The notes under the pieces were generated by a model that ran no database searches, had not been told where the DNA came from, and saw only the letters and a program-made list of their open reading frames with translations. DNA of 33,317 nucleotides from contig DATGMB010000263.1 in assembly GCA_035293845.1 (NCBI GenBank), positions 1-33,317 of the forward strand, in the 5' to 3' direction. The translations under genes were made by a program, and so were the position numbers. Every line of letters starts with the position of its first letter. Positions within the stretch are counted from its first letter, which is position 1. Shown here piece after piece: positions 14,800 to 22,684 of this stretch. This stretch comes from DATGMB01 sp035293845 (GTDB taxonomy: Bacteria; Acidobacteriota; Terriglobia; Bryobacterales; Bryobacteraceae).

Positions 14800-14826
14800 A
14801 TCGACCTCCGATACGGTGTCAACCCG

Positions 14827-15384
14827 CTACCGGAAGCGCTCCGCAAGCCGCTTCCGGTCGTTGTCCGACAGCGGCGAGGTCATTCGAATATCGGCGCGGG
14901 TCGCGAGCTTGCGGCGATACCGCGCGAAATACTCGGGAATGTCGCCGCCGAACTGAAAGCTGTACATGATATCGGCAAAGGCGGCGGTATGTTCCAGCCC
15001 CAGCGCGTGCCCGGTCTCGTGGACACAGGTCAGGTAGACGATCGCGTCGCGGAGCAGGCCATCGCCGCCAGCGGCCGGGGTCACCACGTACACCTCGGCG
15101 CCACGCACGCCGTCTACCACGATCGGACGTGCCTCGCCGTAGAGTCCCGCGCGTCCGGCGGCCCAATCAACGCGGATGTGCGCCTTCTCCTTCGACGGCG
15201 CCTGGGCCAGCACCAGTGCTCCGCCGGAGGCAGCCTGCCATGTCTCCATGGCCCATTGCGCCAGTTCCGGATCCCCCGCATGGCAGACGGCCTCGGGACC
15301 GTTGCAGGGTTCGACCCAGTAGCGGAGCGTGGCAGCCTGCGCCGCCGCCGCCATCCAGAGCACCAAGAGAAGACGGATGGACAA
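14827..15384 (-). CDS. Small secreted zinc metalloprotease, metzincin type
   Basis: A 185-residue exported protease. The TTG start gives a clean signal peptide (MSIRLLLVLWMAAAAQAA). The catalytic signature HETGHALGLEH places zinc ligands at H122, H126 and H132 and the catalytic acid at E123, followed by a candidate Met-turn at M140 (DIMYSF), as in metzincins of the matrixin/M10-M12 kind. The catalytic domain is nearly the whole protein, with no propeptide cysteine switch or C-terminal repeats. Start choice: TTG 15384 has GAGGGGG 5 nt upstream, better than the in-frame ATGs at 15414 and 15444, which would bury the signal peptide. A TAGACT box lies at 15407-15402. Confidence 0.8.
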   Translation of the reverse strand: MSIRLLLVLWMAAAAQAATLRYWVEPCNGPEAVCHAGDPELAQWAMETWQAASGGALVLAQAPSKEKAHIRVDWAAGRAGLYGEARPIVVDGVRGAEVYVVTPAAGGDGLLRDAIVYLTCVHETGHALGLEHTAAFADIMYSFQFGGDIPEYFARYRRKLATRADIRMTSPLSDNDRKRLAERFR

Positions 15385-15487
15385 ACGATCCCCCTCTGAG
15401 AAGTCTAACGGCATTCTGACGTTGGAAGCCATCCGGCAGCCCATGGAGGCGCTGCGCGAATGGTCTTCCGCAGCGCCACGCGTGCTT

Positions 15488-15493
15488 TAGACT
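15488..15493 (+). promoter_or_regulatory. -10 box TAGACT, leaderless start of the aldehyde dehydrogenase gene
   Basis: TAGACT ends 7 nt before ATG 15501, so the message would begin at or next to the start codon. No Shine-Dalgarno is present in the gap. Confidence 0.5.
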
Positions 15494-15500
15494 AGAACCA

Positions 15501-16946
15501 ATGCCCGGAAAAGTGTTTATCAACAACCGGTTCGTCGAGTGCGCCTGCGAGCGCTCGGTGGATGTGATCAATCCCGCCACCGGCGAGCTGCTGGCCAGCG
15601 TGCCGGATGCGGATGCCGCCGTCGTCGACCGCGCCGTCGCCGCCGCGCGCGAGAGCTTCGAGAAGAAGACCTGGCGCGGCATGGACCCCTCGAAGCGCGA
15701 GCGCATCCTGTGGACCATGGGGGAGCTGCTCCTGAAATATAAAGACGAGCTCGCCCGCACCATCTCGCTTGAAAACGGCAAGACGCTGCGCGAAGCCGCG
15801 GGCGGCGACGTGGTCCCGGCGGCCGATTGTTTTCGCTATTACGCCGGCTGGGTGCGCCGTATCTACGGCAAAACCATTCCCGTCGACGGCCCGAATTTCA
15901 ATTACACGCTGCGCGAGCCGGTGGGCGTGGTGGGCGCCATCGTGCCCTGGAATTTCCCGCTGCAGATCGCGGCGTGGAAGCTGGCGCCGGCGCTGGCCTG
16001 CGGCTGCTCGGTGGTGCTGAAACCCTCGGAAATGACGCCGCTGAATGCGCTCCGCCTGGCGGAGATCGCCGTCGAAGCCGGACTGCCGGAAGGCGTGCTG
16101 AACGTGGTCACCGGCTACGGCGAGACCACCGGCGAGGCGCTGGCCCTCCACGAAGATGTCGATAAGATCAGCTTCACCGGCAGCGTGGATACGGCGCGCA
16201 AGCTGCTGCAGAATTCCGGCGTCTCGAATCTCAAGCGGCTCAGCCTGGAGCTGGGCGGCAAGTCGCCCAATATCGTTTTCCCCGACGCCGATTTCGACGC
16301 CGCCATGCGCGGCGCCTTCTGGGGCGTCTTCGGCAACAAGGGCGAGATGTGCACGGCGGCGTCGCGCCTGCTCGTGCAGCGCGATCTGTACGGCCGCTTC
16401 GTGGATGAGCTGGCGGAGCGCGCGCGCAAGCTGCGGGTGGGCGACCCGCTCGACCCCGCAAGCCAGATCGGGTCGCAGATTTCGGCGCGGCAACTGGAGC
16501 GCATCCTCGATTACATCGAGGAGGGCAAGCGGGAGGGCGCGCGCCTCGTGGCCGGCGGCGAGCGCGACACCGAAGGCGCCAAGGCCAAAGGGTTCTACAT
16601 CAAGCCCACCGTGTTCGCCGATGCCAAGCCGGAAATGCGCATCGCGCGCGAAGAGATCTTCGGACCCGTCGTCTGTGCCATGCCCTTCGGCGACGCTTCC
16701 GAGGCAGCCGCGATCGCGAATCGCAGCGTTTACGGCCTGGCGGCGGGCGTGTGGACGCGCGACGTGAAGCTCGCACACCGCATGGCCGCGGAGCTGCGGG
16801 CGGGCTCGGTGTGGATCAACACTTACAACGCGCTCGATTCCGGCTCGCCCTTCGGCGGCTACAAGCAGAGTGGCTTCGGGCGGGATCTGGGCGAGGAAGC
16901 GATCGAGCAGTACACGAATGTGAAGTCGGTGTGGGTGGCGATGTGA
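15501..16946 (+). CDS. NAD(P)-dependent aldehyde dehydrogenase
   Basis: A 481-residue ALDH-superfamily enzyme oxidising an aldehyde to its acid with NAD+ or NADP+. The full catalytic set is present: N151 in VPWNFPL, K174 in LKPSEMTPL, E250 in LELGGKSP and nucleophile C284 in NKGEMCTAASR, plus EEIFGPV and the C-terminal GGYKQSGFGRDLG. Overall it resembles the ALDH1/2 and betaine-aldehyde group; the substrate cannot be told from sequence. It is transcribed alone, with convergent and divergent neighbours, and its message looks leaderless. Confidence 0.93.
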   Translation: MPGKVFINNRFVECACERSVDVINPATGELLASVPDADAAVVDRAVAAARESFEKKTWRGMDPSKRERILWTMGELLLKYKDELARTISLENGKTLREAAGGDVVPAADCFRYYAGWVRRIYGKTIPVDGPNFNYTLREPVGVVGAIVPWNFPLQIAAWKLAPALACGCSVVLKPSEMTPLNALRLAEIAVEAGLPEGVLNVVTGYGETTGEALALHEDVDKISFTGSVDTARKLLQNSGVSNLKRLSLELGGKSPNIVFPDADFDAAMRGAFWGVFGNKGEMCTAASRLLVQRDLYGRFVDELAERARKLRVGDPLDPASQIGSQISARQLERILDYIEEGKREGARLVAGGERDTEGAKAKGFYIKPTVFADAKPEMRIAREEIFGPVVCAMPFGDASEAAAIANRSVYGLAAGVWTRDVKLAHRMAAELRAGSVWINTYNALDSGSPFGGYKQSGFGRDLGEEAIEQYTNVKSVWVAM

Positions 16947-16950
16947 GGCC

Positions 16951-18942
16951 CTACGCCTTCGCCCGCCGCGAATACACGTACGACACCACCAGCAGCAGCA
17001 CGCCCAAAATCGCGAATGCCGCCATGCGGTAGAAGGCCGCGAGCAGCCATACATCGTACAGGTACAGCTTCACCACGACCAGCCCGATCAGGCCGATCCC
17101 CAGCATGCGGCTGCCCATGTGCCGCCAGGCCGAGCCGCCGCTGACCAGCAGCACGGCATAGGCCGCGGCCACCACCGAAATCGCCGTGCTGGCGACGCTG
17201 CGGAAGTTCTCGGGCGCCGCCGTGCGCGCGGCCCAGCCGGCTGCCTCCAGCATCAGGCCCCACAGCATCGCGGCGTGCCCCGCCACATACAGGATTCGCG
17301 CGGCGCGTCCGGAGCGAATCCACCACGCGGCGGCCCACATCGCCGCGGCCGAAGCCGCAAACGTGAGGAAGCGGGCATTCGCGATCACCTCGCACTCCGC
17401 GGCGCTCCGGTAGAGGAATGTCTCGATCGCCGCCAGCCGCACCGCCACCATCGCGAAAACCGCCAGCGCGGCAGCGACGGCCCGCCGCTCGCCCAAGCGC
17501 TGGCCGATCCAGACTGCCGCCGCGGCCTCGAGCGCCCAAGCCATGGTGATGCGATAGCCCGCGAACTGCACCGGCACGGCCAGCACCACGAGCGCCCACG
17601 CCGTGCCCGCGGCCAGGCGCGAGCCGTTCGGATCCCGCCGCCACAGCACGCGCGCCAGCGCAGCCAACACCGCCGCGGCTGAGACCGCGAGCAGACCCGT
17701 AAATCCTTCGTTGCCTCCGCGCAGCAACCGGCATTCCTCGAAGAAGAAAATCCCGGCGGCCGCCGCCAGCGCCACCAGGTCCGGCATCCACAGAGGCTTG
17801 CGGCGCACGCAGGTCCGCCAGAGCGCCCATGCCGGGGCGAGAAGGAATCCCGCTGCAACCAAAGCCAGCGGCCGCGCAAAGGCCGATCCCGCTGTATCGG
17901 CCCAGGCGAAGTAGGCGACCCAATAGCCCGCAAAAGCCCCCGCGGCGGCGGACGCCCGGTCCTTGCGATCGGCCATCGCCAGCCCCGCGGCCGTCAGGAG
18001 CAGCGCGCCCGCCATTCCCGTCGCGTGCGGGGCCCAGATTGCGGCCAGCGCGGCTCCGGCGAGCAGTTGGGTCAGCACGAAAATCCATTCCTCTGCCGCG
18101 GCGAATACCGCGAAATACGCGGCGAGGAACACCGCGAACCACGGCCGCGCGGGTGCCGCAGCGCCGTAGAGCAGCACGGTTCCCGCCCAGGCCAGCGCCG
18201 CGGGCCATCGCCAGCTCCGCGCGCGCGCGATCCACACGGCACCGCAGTCGAGCAGGAGCGCATAGGCGAGGACGAACCACGCGCCACCCCCGCCTTCGAG
18301 CAGCAGCGGAGTCGCGAAGCCTCCCGCCAGACCGAGCAGGGCAACGGCCTCGCTTCCATAGCGCAGCGCCAGCAGGCCGGCCGCGGCGGTGGTCCCGGCC
18401 ATCAGAGCGAATGCCGCCGCCTGCGGCAGCAGATGGTACAGCGCGAACGCGGCCCAAAACGAGAGATACAGGAACGCGATCCCCGCTGCCGCGAGCGACG
18501 GCCCGTAGGCGCGGTGCCCGCTGCGCCACAACCGCTCGCCCAGACCCAGCGCCGCGCCGGCCAGCGCCAACCCGAGCACCACGCGCCCGCGCTCGGTGAT
18601 CCAGTGGTTCTCGAAGGCGTATTCGAAAAAGAACGCCAGCGCCAGCACCACCGTGACCGCCGCGATGCGGCCGATCCAGTTCACCCCGACCTTGGTTTCG
18701 AGCGCCGGCTGTGCCGCGGGCGCGGCTTGCGCCATCGCGGCGGTGGGCCGCGGCGCGATCGAGGGAGGCCGCGGCGGAGGCGCGGCGGCCTCGCCGGCCG
18801 CTGTTTCGCGCGGTCGCGGCTCGGTTACCGGAGCGGCATGGGGCGGCGCCGGGGCGGTGCGCCGCGAATCCGCCATCTGCCGTTCGAGCTCTGCCACGCG
18901 CCGCTCGAGCGCTTCGAATCGTGCCTGTTCTTCGCCCGTCAC
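16951..18942 (-). CDS. DUF2339 polytopic membrane protein
   Basis: A 663-residue inner-membrane protein of the DUF2339 type. An N-terminal coiled coil (residues 1-25, EEQARFEALERRVAELERQM) and a Pro/Ala-rich linker precede the family signature VNWIGRIAAVTVVLALAFFFEYAF near residue 88. About 16 or more hydrophobic segments rich in Ala and Leu follow, ending in a basic tail (YSRRAKA). Function is unknown for the family; envelope roles have been suggested but not proven. It starts with GTG overlapping the stop of the transglutaminase gene (GTGA), so the two are translationally coupled. Confidence 0.85.
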   Translation of the reverse strand: MTGEEQARFEALERRVAELERQMADSRRTAPAPPHAAPVTEPRPRETAAGEAAAPPPRPPSIAPRPTAAMAQAAPAAQPALETKVGVNWIGRIAAVTVVLALAFFFEYAFENHWITERGRVVLGLALAGAALGLGERLWRSGHRAYGPSLAAAGIAFLYLSFWAAFALYHLLPQAAAFALMAGTTAAAGLLALRYGSEAVALLGLAGGFATPLLLEGGGGAWFVLAYALLLDCGAVWIARARSWRWPAALAWAGTVLLYGAAAPARPWFAVFLAAYFAVFAAAEEWIFVLTQLLAGAALAAIWAPHATGMAGALLLTAAGLAMADRKDRASAAAGAFAGYWVAYFAWADTAGSAFARPLALVAAGFLLAPAWALWRTCVRRKPLWMPDLVALAAAAGIFFFEECRLLRGGNEGFTGLLAVSAAAVLAALARVLWRRDPNGSRLAAGTAWALVVLAVPVQFAGYRITMAWALEAAAAVWIGQRLGERRAVAAALAVFAMVAVRLAAIETFLYRSAAECEVIANARFLTFAASAAAMWAAAWWIRSGRAARILYVAGHAAMLWGLMLEAAGWAARTAAPENFRSVASTAISVVAAAYAVLLVSGGSAWRHMGSRMLGIGLIGLVVVKLYLYDVWLLAAFYRMAAFAILGVLLLVVSYVYSRRAKA

Positions 18943-21068
18943 GGCCGCGACTTCTCCATTTCATCGAGCAGGGCTGAAAGCCGCGGCGCCACCTCGGCGT
19001 GGCCGCCGAACCGCAGCGCGTTGTACGCCGCCGTGAATTCGCGCACGGCCACGGCCAGCGGCGAATCCGCCATCGACGCCGCGAATTCCGCCGGCGTGAA
19101 CCACGCGGGCTTCTGATAGCCGCGCCGCTTGAGGACCGCCAGCATGCGCTCGTAGAGCAGTGTGGCATCGCCGCGGCTGGCTTCGCCGCGCCGCACCCGC
19201 TGGACCCGCCGCCGCATCCGCAACAGCCGCCAGAGTGCCGGTCCGAAAAGCCACATCCACAATGCCACGGCGGCCACGATCGCCGCCGGCAGCCCGTAGC
19301 GCCGCGCCGCGGCCCGGATGCGCGCGATTTGCCCGCCGCCGAGGCCCGAAAGCGAATCGAACCACGCCGGGCCCACGCGCCGCGCGCGCTGCTCCAGCCG
19401 GTCGCGGAGCGAGCCCTGCGCGCCGGCATCGTAGCCCACCACCCACTGCCGCCAGAAGGTCTGGGCGGCATCCAGGTAGAGGTTCAGCCGGGCGGCCAGC
19501 GCGAAGGTCTGCGGCGCGCCGGGCGGCGTGGGATCAAAGGTGGTCCAGCCGAGCCCGGGCATCCAGGATTCCACCCACGAGTGCGCGTCCGAAGCGCGCA
19601 CCACCCACAGGTCCGTGAGCGGGTTGTACGTCCCGCTTTCGAAGCCCGTCGCCAGGCGCGCCGGGATGCCGATCGCGCGCAGCATCACGGTCATCGCCGA
19701 AGCGAAGTACTCGCAGTGGCCCTTCCGGCGGGTGAACAGGAAATGCGCCAGCGGGTCGGGCACCTCGTGCTCCGGAAGCTCGAGGGTGTAGCCGTAATCG
19801 CGGCGCAGATGCCTTTCGATGGCGCGCGCGCGATCCAGGTCGCTGCCGAGGCCGGCGGTCAGGCGCCGCGCGAGCTCGGGGATGCGCGGATCGAGCGCCG
19901 GAAGCTGCAGGTATTCCGCGAGCGCCGTTTTCGGCAGTTCGGGCGCGGGGAACCGCGGCGATGCCAGCTCCGGCGGCTCATCGAGGAGACTGTAGGCGCC
20001 GTAGTGGAAGCCCTGGGCGGGCACATGCCAGAGCCCGTAGCCACCCTCCGCCTCCCACAGCCGCGGCACGCGCACGCGGATGCTGCGCGGAGTGCCGGCG
20101 AAGAACAGAGTGTCGGTCGAGATCTCGTCGTAGCTGACGTCGTAATTGATGCCGGGCCGCGGCGGCCGCACCTCGGTCTCGTCCAGGTTCGCCTCGCCGT
20201 CGCTCACCAGGATGGGCCGGCGTCCGGCATCCGGGTTCGTCCAGCGCCGTCCGTCGAAATAGGTCAGCGTACCGCCGCGCCATTTCAGGCCGGCTGCGAG
20301 CTTTCCGTAAAGCTGGATGTGCATTACGGCGCGCGAGTTGGTCTGGATTTCGCCGATTTCGCCCAGCGTGACCTGGGTGGCGAAGCCCGGAAGATGCATC
20401 CGGCGCGAGCCAAAGTGGGCGAAAGCGGCATCGGCCGTGCGCGGCAGGAGGAAGAACAGGCCGGCCGTCAGCACCAGGATGCCCGCCGCCGTGAAGGCCG
20501 AAAGCGCGGCCAGCCGCGGGTGGAAGCGGCGCGCCCCGACGCGCGCGGTGGCTCCGCCCGGCGCTTCCGCCGCCTCATGCATCGAGCGCCGGATCTCCGC
20601 CGACATCAGCGCCGCCATCGCGAAGAAAAGGTACAGCGCGAGCGACGCCAGGAAGCTGAAGCCGGCCGAGAGCACCGCCGCGGCGAGCAATTCCAGCACC
20701 GAGATGCAGGCCGTATACAAGTGGTCGCGCGCCGTGCGCGCCGTCAGCACTTTCGCCACTGCCAGAAAGAACAGGAGGTGAATCGTGGCCAGCAGAAAAT
20801 CGCGGGAGAGGAAGAGATAGTCGGCGATGTAGATGCCGCTATATACGATGGTGCCGAGCGTCGCGGCGCGCTCCGTGATCTCCAGCCGCACGACGCCGAA
20901 GATCATCAGGGCCCGCAGCAGCAGCCCGGCCGCGACGAGCGCAATCGTTGGCAGGTCCAGGTAACCCGAACCGGCCACCGCCAGAAATCCGCTCCCCACC
21001 AGTCCCAGGAGCGATGCCTCGAAGAACCGCGCTACCGAGACCGCCGGGCTGGCCCCCGCCCGCTTCAT
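18939..21068 (-). CDS. TgpA-type membrane transglutaminase-like protein
   Basis: A 709-residue inner-membrane protein with DUF3488-like helices (about residues 10-235), an extracytoplasmic transglutaminase core, one more membrane helix near 600 and a DUF4129-like C-terminal helical tail. The cysteine-protease-like triad is intact: C452 in KGHCEYFA, H496 in DAHSWVE and D512 in FDPTPP. TgpA of Pseudomonas has this architecture and is linked to cell-envelope function; the substrate is unknown. TgpA genes often sit with a MoxR ATPase and a DUF58 protein, which are absent here. ATG 21068 begins MKRAGASP and lies 6 nt after a TACAAT box; longer frames upstream run into the glycosyltransferase gene and are spurious. 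Confidence 0.9.
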   Translation of the reverse strand: MKRAGASPAVSVARFFEASLLGLVGSGFLAVAGSGYLDLPTIALVAAGLLLRALMIFGVVRLEITERAATLGTIVYSGIYIADYLFLSRDFLLATIHLLFFLAVAKVLTARTARDHLYTACISVLELLAAAVLSAGFSFLASLALYLFFAMAALMSAEIRRSMHEAAEAPGGATARVGARRFHPRLAALSAFTAAGILVLTAGLFFLLPRTADAAFAHFGSRRMHLPGFATQVTLGEIGEIQTNSRAVMHIQLYGKLAAGLKWRGGTLTYFDGRRWTNPDAGRRPILVSDGEANLDETEVRPPRPGINYDVSYDEISTDTLFFAGTPRSIRVRVPRLWEAEGGYGLWHVPAQGFHYGAYSLLDEPPELASPRFPAPELPKTALAEYLQLPALDPRIPELARRLTAGLGSDLDRARAIERHLRRDYGYTLELPEHEVPDPLAHFLFTRRKGHCEYFASAMTVMLRAIGIPARLATGFESGTYNPLTDLWVVRASDAHSWVESWMPGLGWTTFDPTPPGAPQTFALAARLNLYLDAAQTFWRQWVVGYDAGAQGSLRDRLEQRARRVGPAWFDSLSGLGGGQIARIRAAARRYGLPAAIVAAVALWMWLFGPALWRLLRMRRRVQRVRRGEASRGDATLLYERMLAVLKRRGYQKPAWFTPAEFAASMADSPLAVAVREFTAAYNALRFGGHAEVAPRLSALLDEMEKSRP

Positions 21069-21074
21069 GCTTCG

Positions 21075-21080
21075 ATTGTA
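21075..21080 (-). promoter_or_regulatory. -10 box TACAAT, leaderless start of the transglutaminase gene
   Basis: TACAAT on the minus strand ends 6 nt before ATG 21068, in the 29-bp gap after the glycosyltransferase gene. It suggests an independent, leaderless message for the transglutaminase-DUF2339 pair. Confidence 0.5.
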
Positions 21081-21097
21081 GCCGGGCGGACCCCGAG

Positions 21098-22072
21098 CTA
21101 TCTCGCCCCGCCGGCGACCCCGCGCTGCTTGCGCGTGAGAATCTCCCGCACGGCGTAGATGCGGCGGTCCTGGCTCTCGAAATAAGTCCGCATCATCATC
21201 TCGCCGATCAGGCCGGTGCTGAACATCATCACGCCGCACAGCAGGGCCAGCGTGCCCGCAATCATCAGCGGTCCGTGCTCGACCACGATGTCCTGCCCGA
21301 GCGCCAGCTTCTGGAACGCCAGGTAGAACATGATCGCGCCGCCCGCCGCCGTCCCTGCCAGACCCAGGGAGCCGAAGAAATGCATCGGCCGCGTAAAGTA
21401 CTTCAGCAGAAACTTGATCGTAAGAATGTCGAACAGCACGCGGAACGTGCGCCCGATGCCGTAGTGCGAATCGCCGGCCGCGCGAGGCGTATTGCGGATC
21501 GGCACCTCCGCCACGCGCGCGCCGTAGAAGCTGGCCAGCGCCGGAATGAAGCGGTGCAGCTCGCCGTACAGGTTGACGTCCTTCAGCACTTCGGCGCGAT
21601 AGGCCTTGAACGTAGTGCCGAAATCGCGCAGCTCCACGCCGGAGGCTTTCGCCATCATCCAATTGGCGATCCGCGAGGGAATCTTCCGCAGGATCGCGTT
21701 ATCCACGCGGTTCTTGCGCCAGCCGCTCGCGATGTCGTAGCCCTCGTCGATCTTGCGCAGCAGCGCGGGGATGTCCTCGGGTGCGTGCTGCAGGTCGCCG
21801 TCCATCGCGATGATCACGTCGCCCTTGGCTTCATGGAAACCTGCTGAAAGAGCCGCCGTCTGGCCGAAATTCCGCCGCAGCCGGATTACCTTGAGGTGCC
21901 CGTCGGTCTCCACCAGGTTGGCGAGCAGCTCGAAGCTGCGGTCGGTGGAGGCGTCATCCACGAACAGGATTTCGTACGGCCGCTGCAGGTGGTCGAGGAC
22001 CGCGGTCAGGCGGTCGTAGAGGGGCAGGATGGAGTGCTCCTCGTTGTGAATCGGAATGACGATGGACAACAT
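21098..22072 (-). CDS. Family 2 glycosyltransferase, GtrB/polyprenyl-phosphate type
   Basis: A 324-residue membrane-anchored glycosyltransferase with a GT-A domain (residues 1 to about 225). Seen: SIVIPIHNEEHSILPLYDRL, the VDDASTDRS nucleotide-sugar site, RRNFGQTAALSAGF, the DxD-like MDGDLQHAPED and SGWRKNRVD. Two membrane helices near the C-terminus (about 230-300) are typical of GtrB/ArnC/DPM1-like enzymes. These move a sugar from UDP or GDP onto undecaprenyl phosphate on the cytoplasmic face, supplying sugars for envelope glycans. The sugar is not predictable. ATG 22072 begins the first beta strand. A TACACT box (22096-22091) gives a leader of roughly 12 nt. Confidence 0.92.
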   Translation of the reverse strand: MLSIVIPIHNEEHSILPLYDRLTAVLDHLQRPYEILFVDDASTDRSFELLANLVETDGHLKVIRLRRNFGQTAALSAGFHEAKGDVIIAMDGDLQHAPEDIPALLRKIDEGYDIASGWRKNRVDNAILRKIPSRIANWMMAKASGVELRDFGTTFKAYRAEVLKDVNLYGELHRFIPALASFYGARVAEVPIRNTPRAAGDSHYGIGRTFRVLFDILTIKFLLKYFTRPMHFFGSLGLAGTAAGGAIMFYLAFQKLALGQDIVVEHGPLMIAGTLALLCGVMMFSTGLIGEMMMRTYFESQDRRIYAVREILTRKQRGVAGGAR

Positions 22073-22126
22073 GGAATTTTTTGAACCTTCAGTGTAGCAC
22101 CCGGCCGGGATGCCTCCGGCCTGTGC

Positions 22127-22132
22127 TATACT
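22127..22132 (+). promoter_or_regulatory. Putative -10 box TATACT of the TrmH gene
   Basis: TATACT ends 12 nt before ATG 22145, giving a leader of about 5 nt. It is divergent from TACACT at 22096-22091, which serves the glycosyltransferase gene. Confidence 0.45.
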
Positions 22133-22144
22133 GCGCGGCTCTCC

Positions 22145-22681
22145 ATGGAACGCGTTCCCTTCCAGGCGACCGCGGCCGGCGCGGTTTATGACCGCCTCCG
22201 CGGCCTGCCCGTCTCCGTGCTGCTCGATAACGTCCGCAGCCTGTATAACGTCGGCGCCTTTTTTCGCACTGCGGACGCGGCGGCGATTGAAAAGCTTTTT
22301 CTCTGCGGCATTACGGGCCGGCCGCCCAAGCACGCCATTTCGAAGACGGCGCTGGGAGCGGAGGAATCGGTTGCCTGGGAACACACCTGGGACGCCGCGG
22401 GGCTCCTGTCCGCTCTTCGGTCCCGCGGCTACGAACTGGCCGCCGTCGAAACCAGCGTTCATGCGGTGGACCTCTTCGATTGGGCGCCGCGGTTTCCGGT
22501 CTGCGTGGTCTTCGGGCACGAAGTCGAGGGGATTCAGCCGCGCCTTTCCGCGCTGTGCGATACGCACGTTCGCATACCGATGCTGGGCGCCAAGCACTCG
22601 CTCAACGTGGCCACGGCCGGCGGAGTGGTGCTTTACGAACTGCTGCGCAAGTACCGCGGACTGGCGGTTGCGCTACCCTGA
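22145..22681 (+). CDS. TrmH/SpoU-family RNA 2'-O-methyltransferase
   Basis: A 178-residue SPOUT-class methyltransferase. It uses S-adenosylmethionine bound in a trefoil knot to methylate a ribose 2'-OH in tRNA or rRNA. The three family motifs are visible: motif 1 LDNVRSLYNVGAFFRTADA near residues 24-42, motif 2 VVFGHEVEGI near 122, and motif 3 IPMLGAKHSLNVATAGGVVLYE near 146. There is no extra N-terminal RNA-binding domain, so it is a minimal form like TrmL or short TrmH proteins. Its RNA target is unknown. The Memo-like gene follows after 3 nt. Confidence 0.9.
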   Translation: MERVPFQATAAGAVYDRLRGLPVSVLLDNVRSLYNVGAFFRTADAAAIEKLFLCGITGRPPKHAISKTALGAEESVAWEHTWDAAGLLSALRSRGYELAAVETSVHAVDLFDWAPRFPVCVVFGHEVEGIQPRLSALCDTHVRIPMLGAKHSLNVATAGGVVLYELLRKYRGLAVALP

Positions 22682-22684
22682 AAG

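Noticed and set aside
16859..19471. 870-codon leftward frame
   Set aside because: Arg/Gly/Ala-rich shadow in another frame of the DUF2339 and transglutaminase genes.
18999..21158. 719-codon rightward frame opposite the transglutaminase gene
   Set aside because: Antisense to a protein with intact triad and membrane topology; the composition is typical of a reverse-frame shadow.
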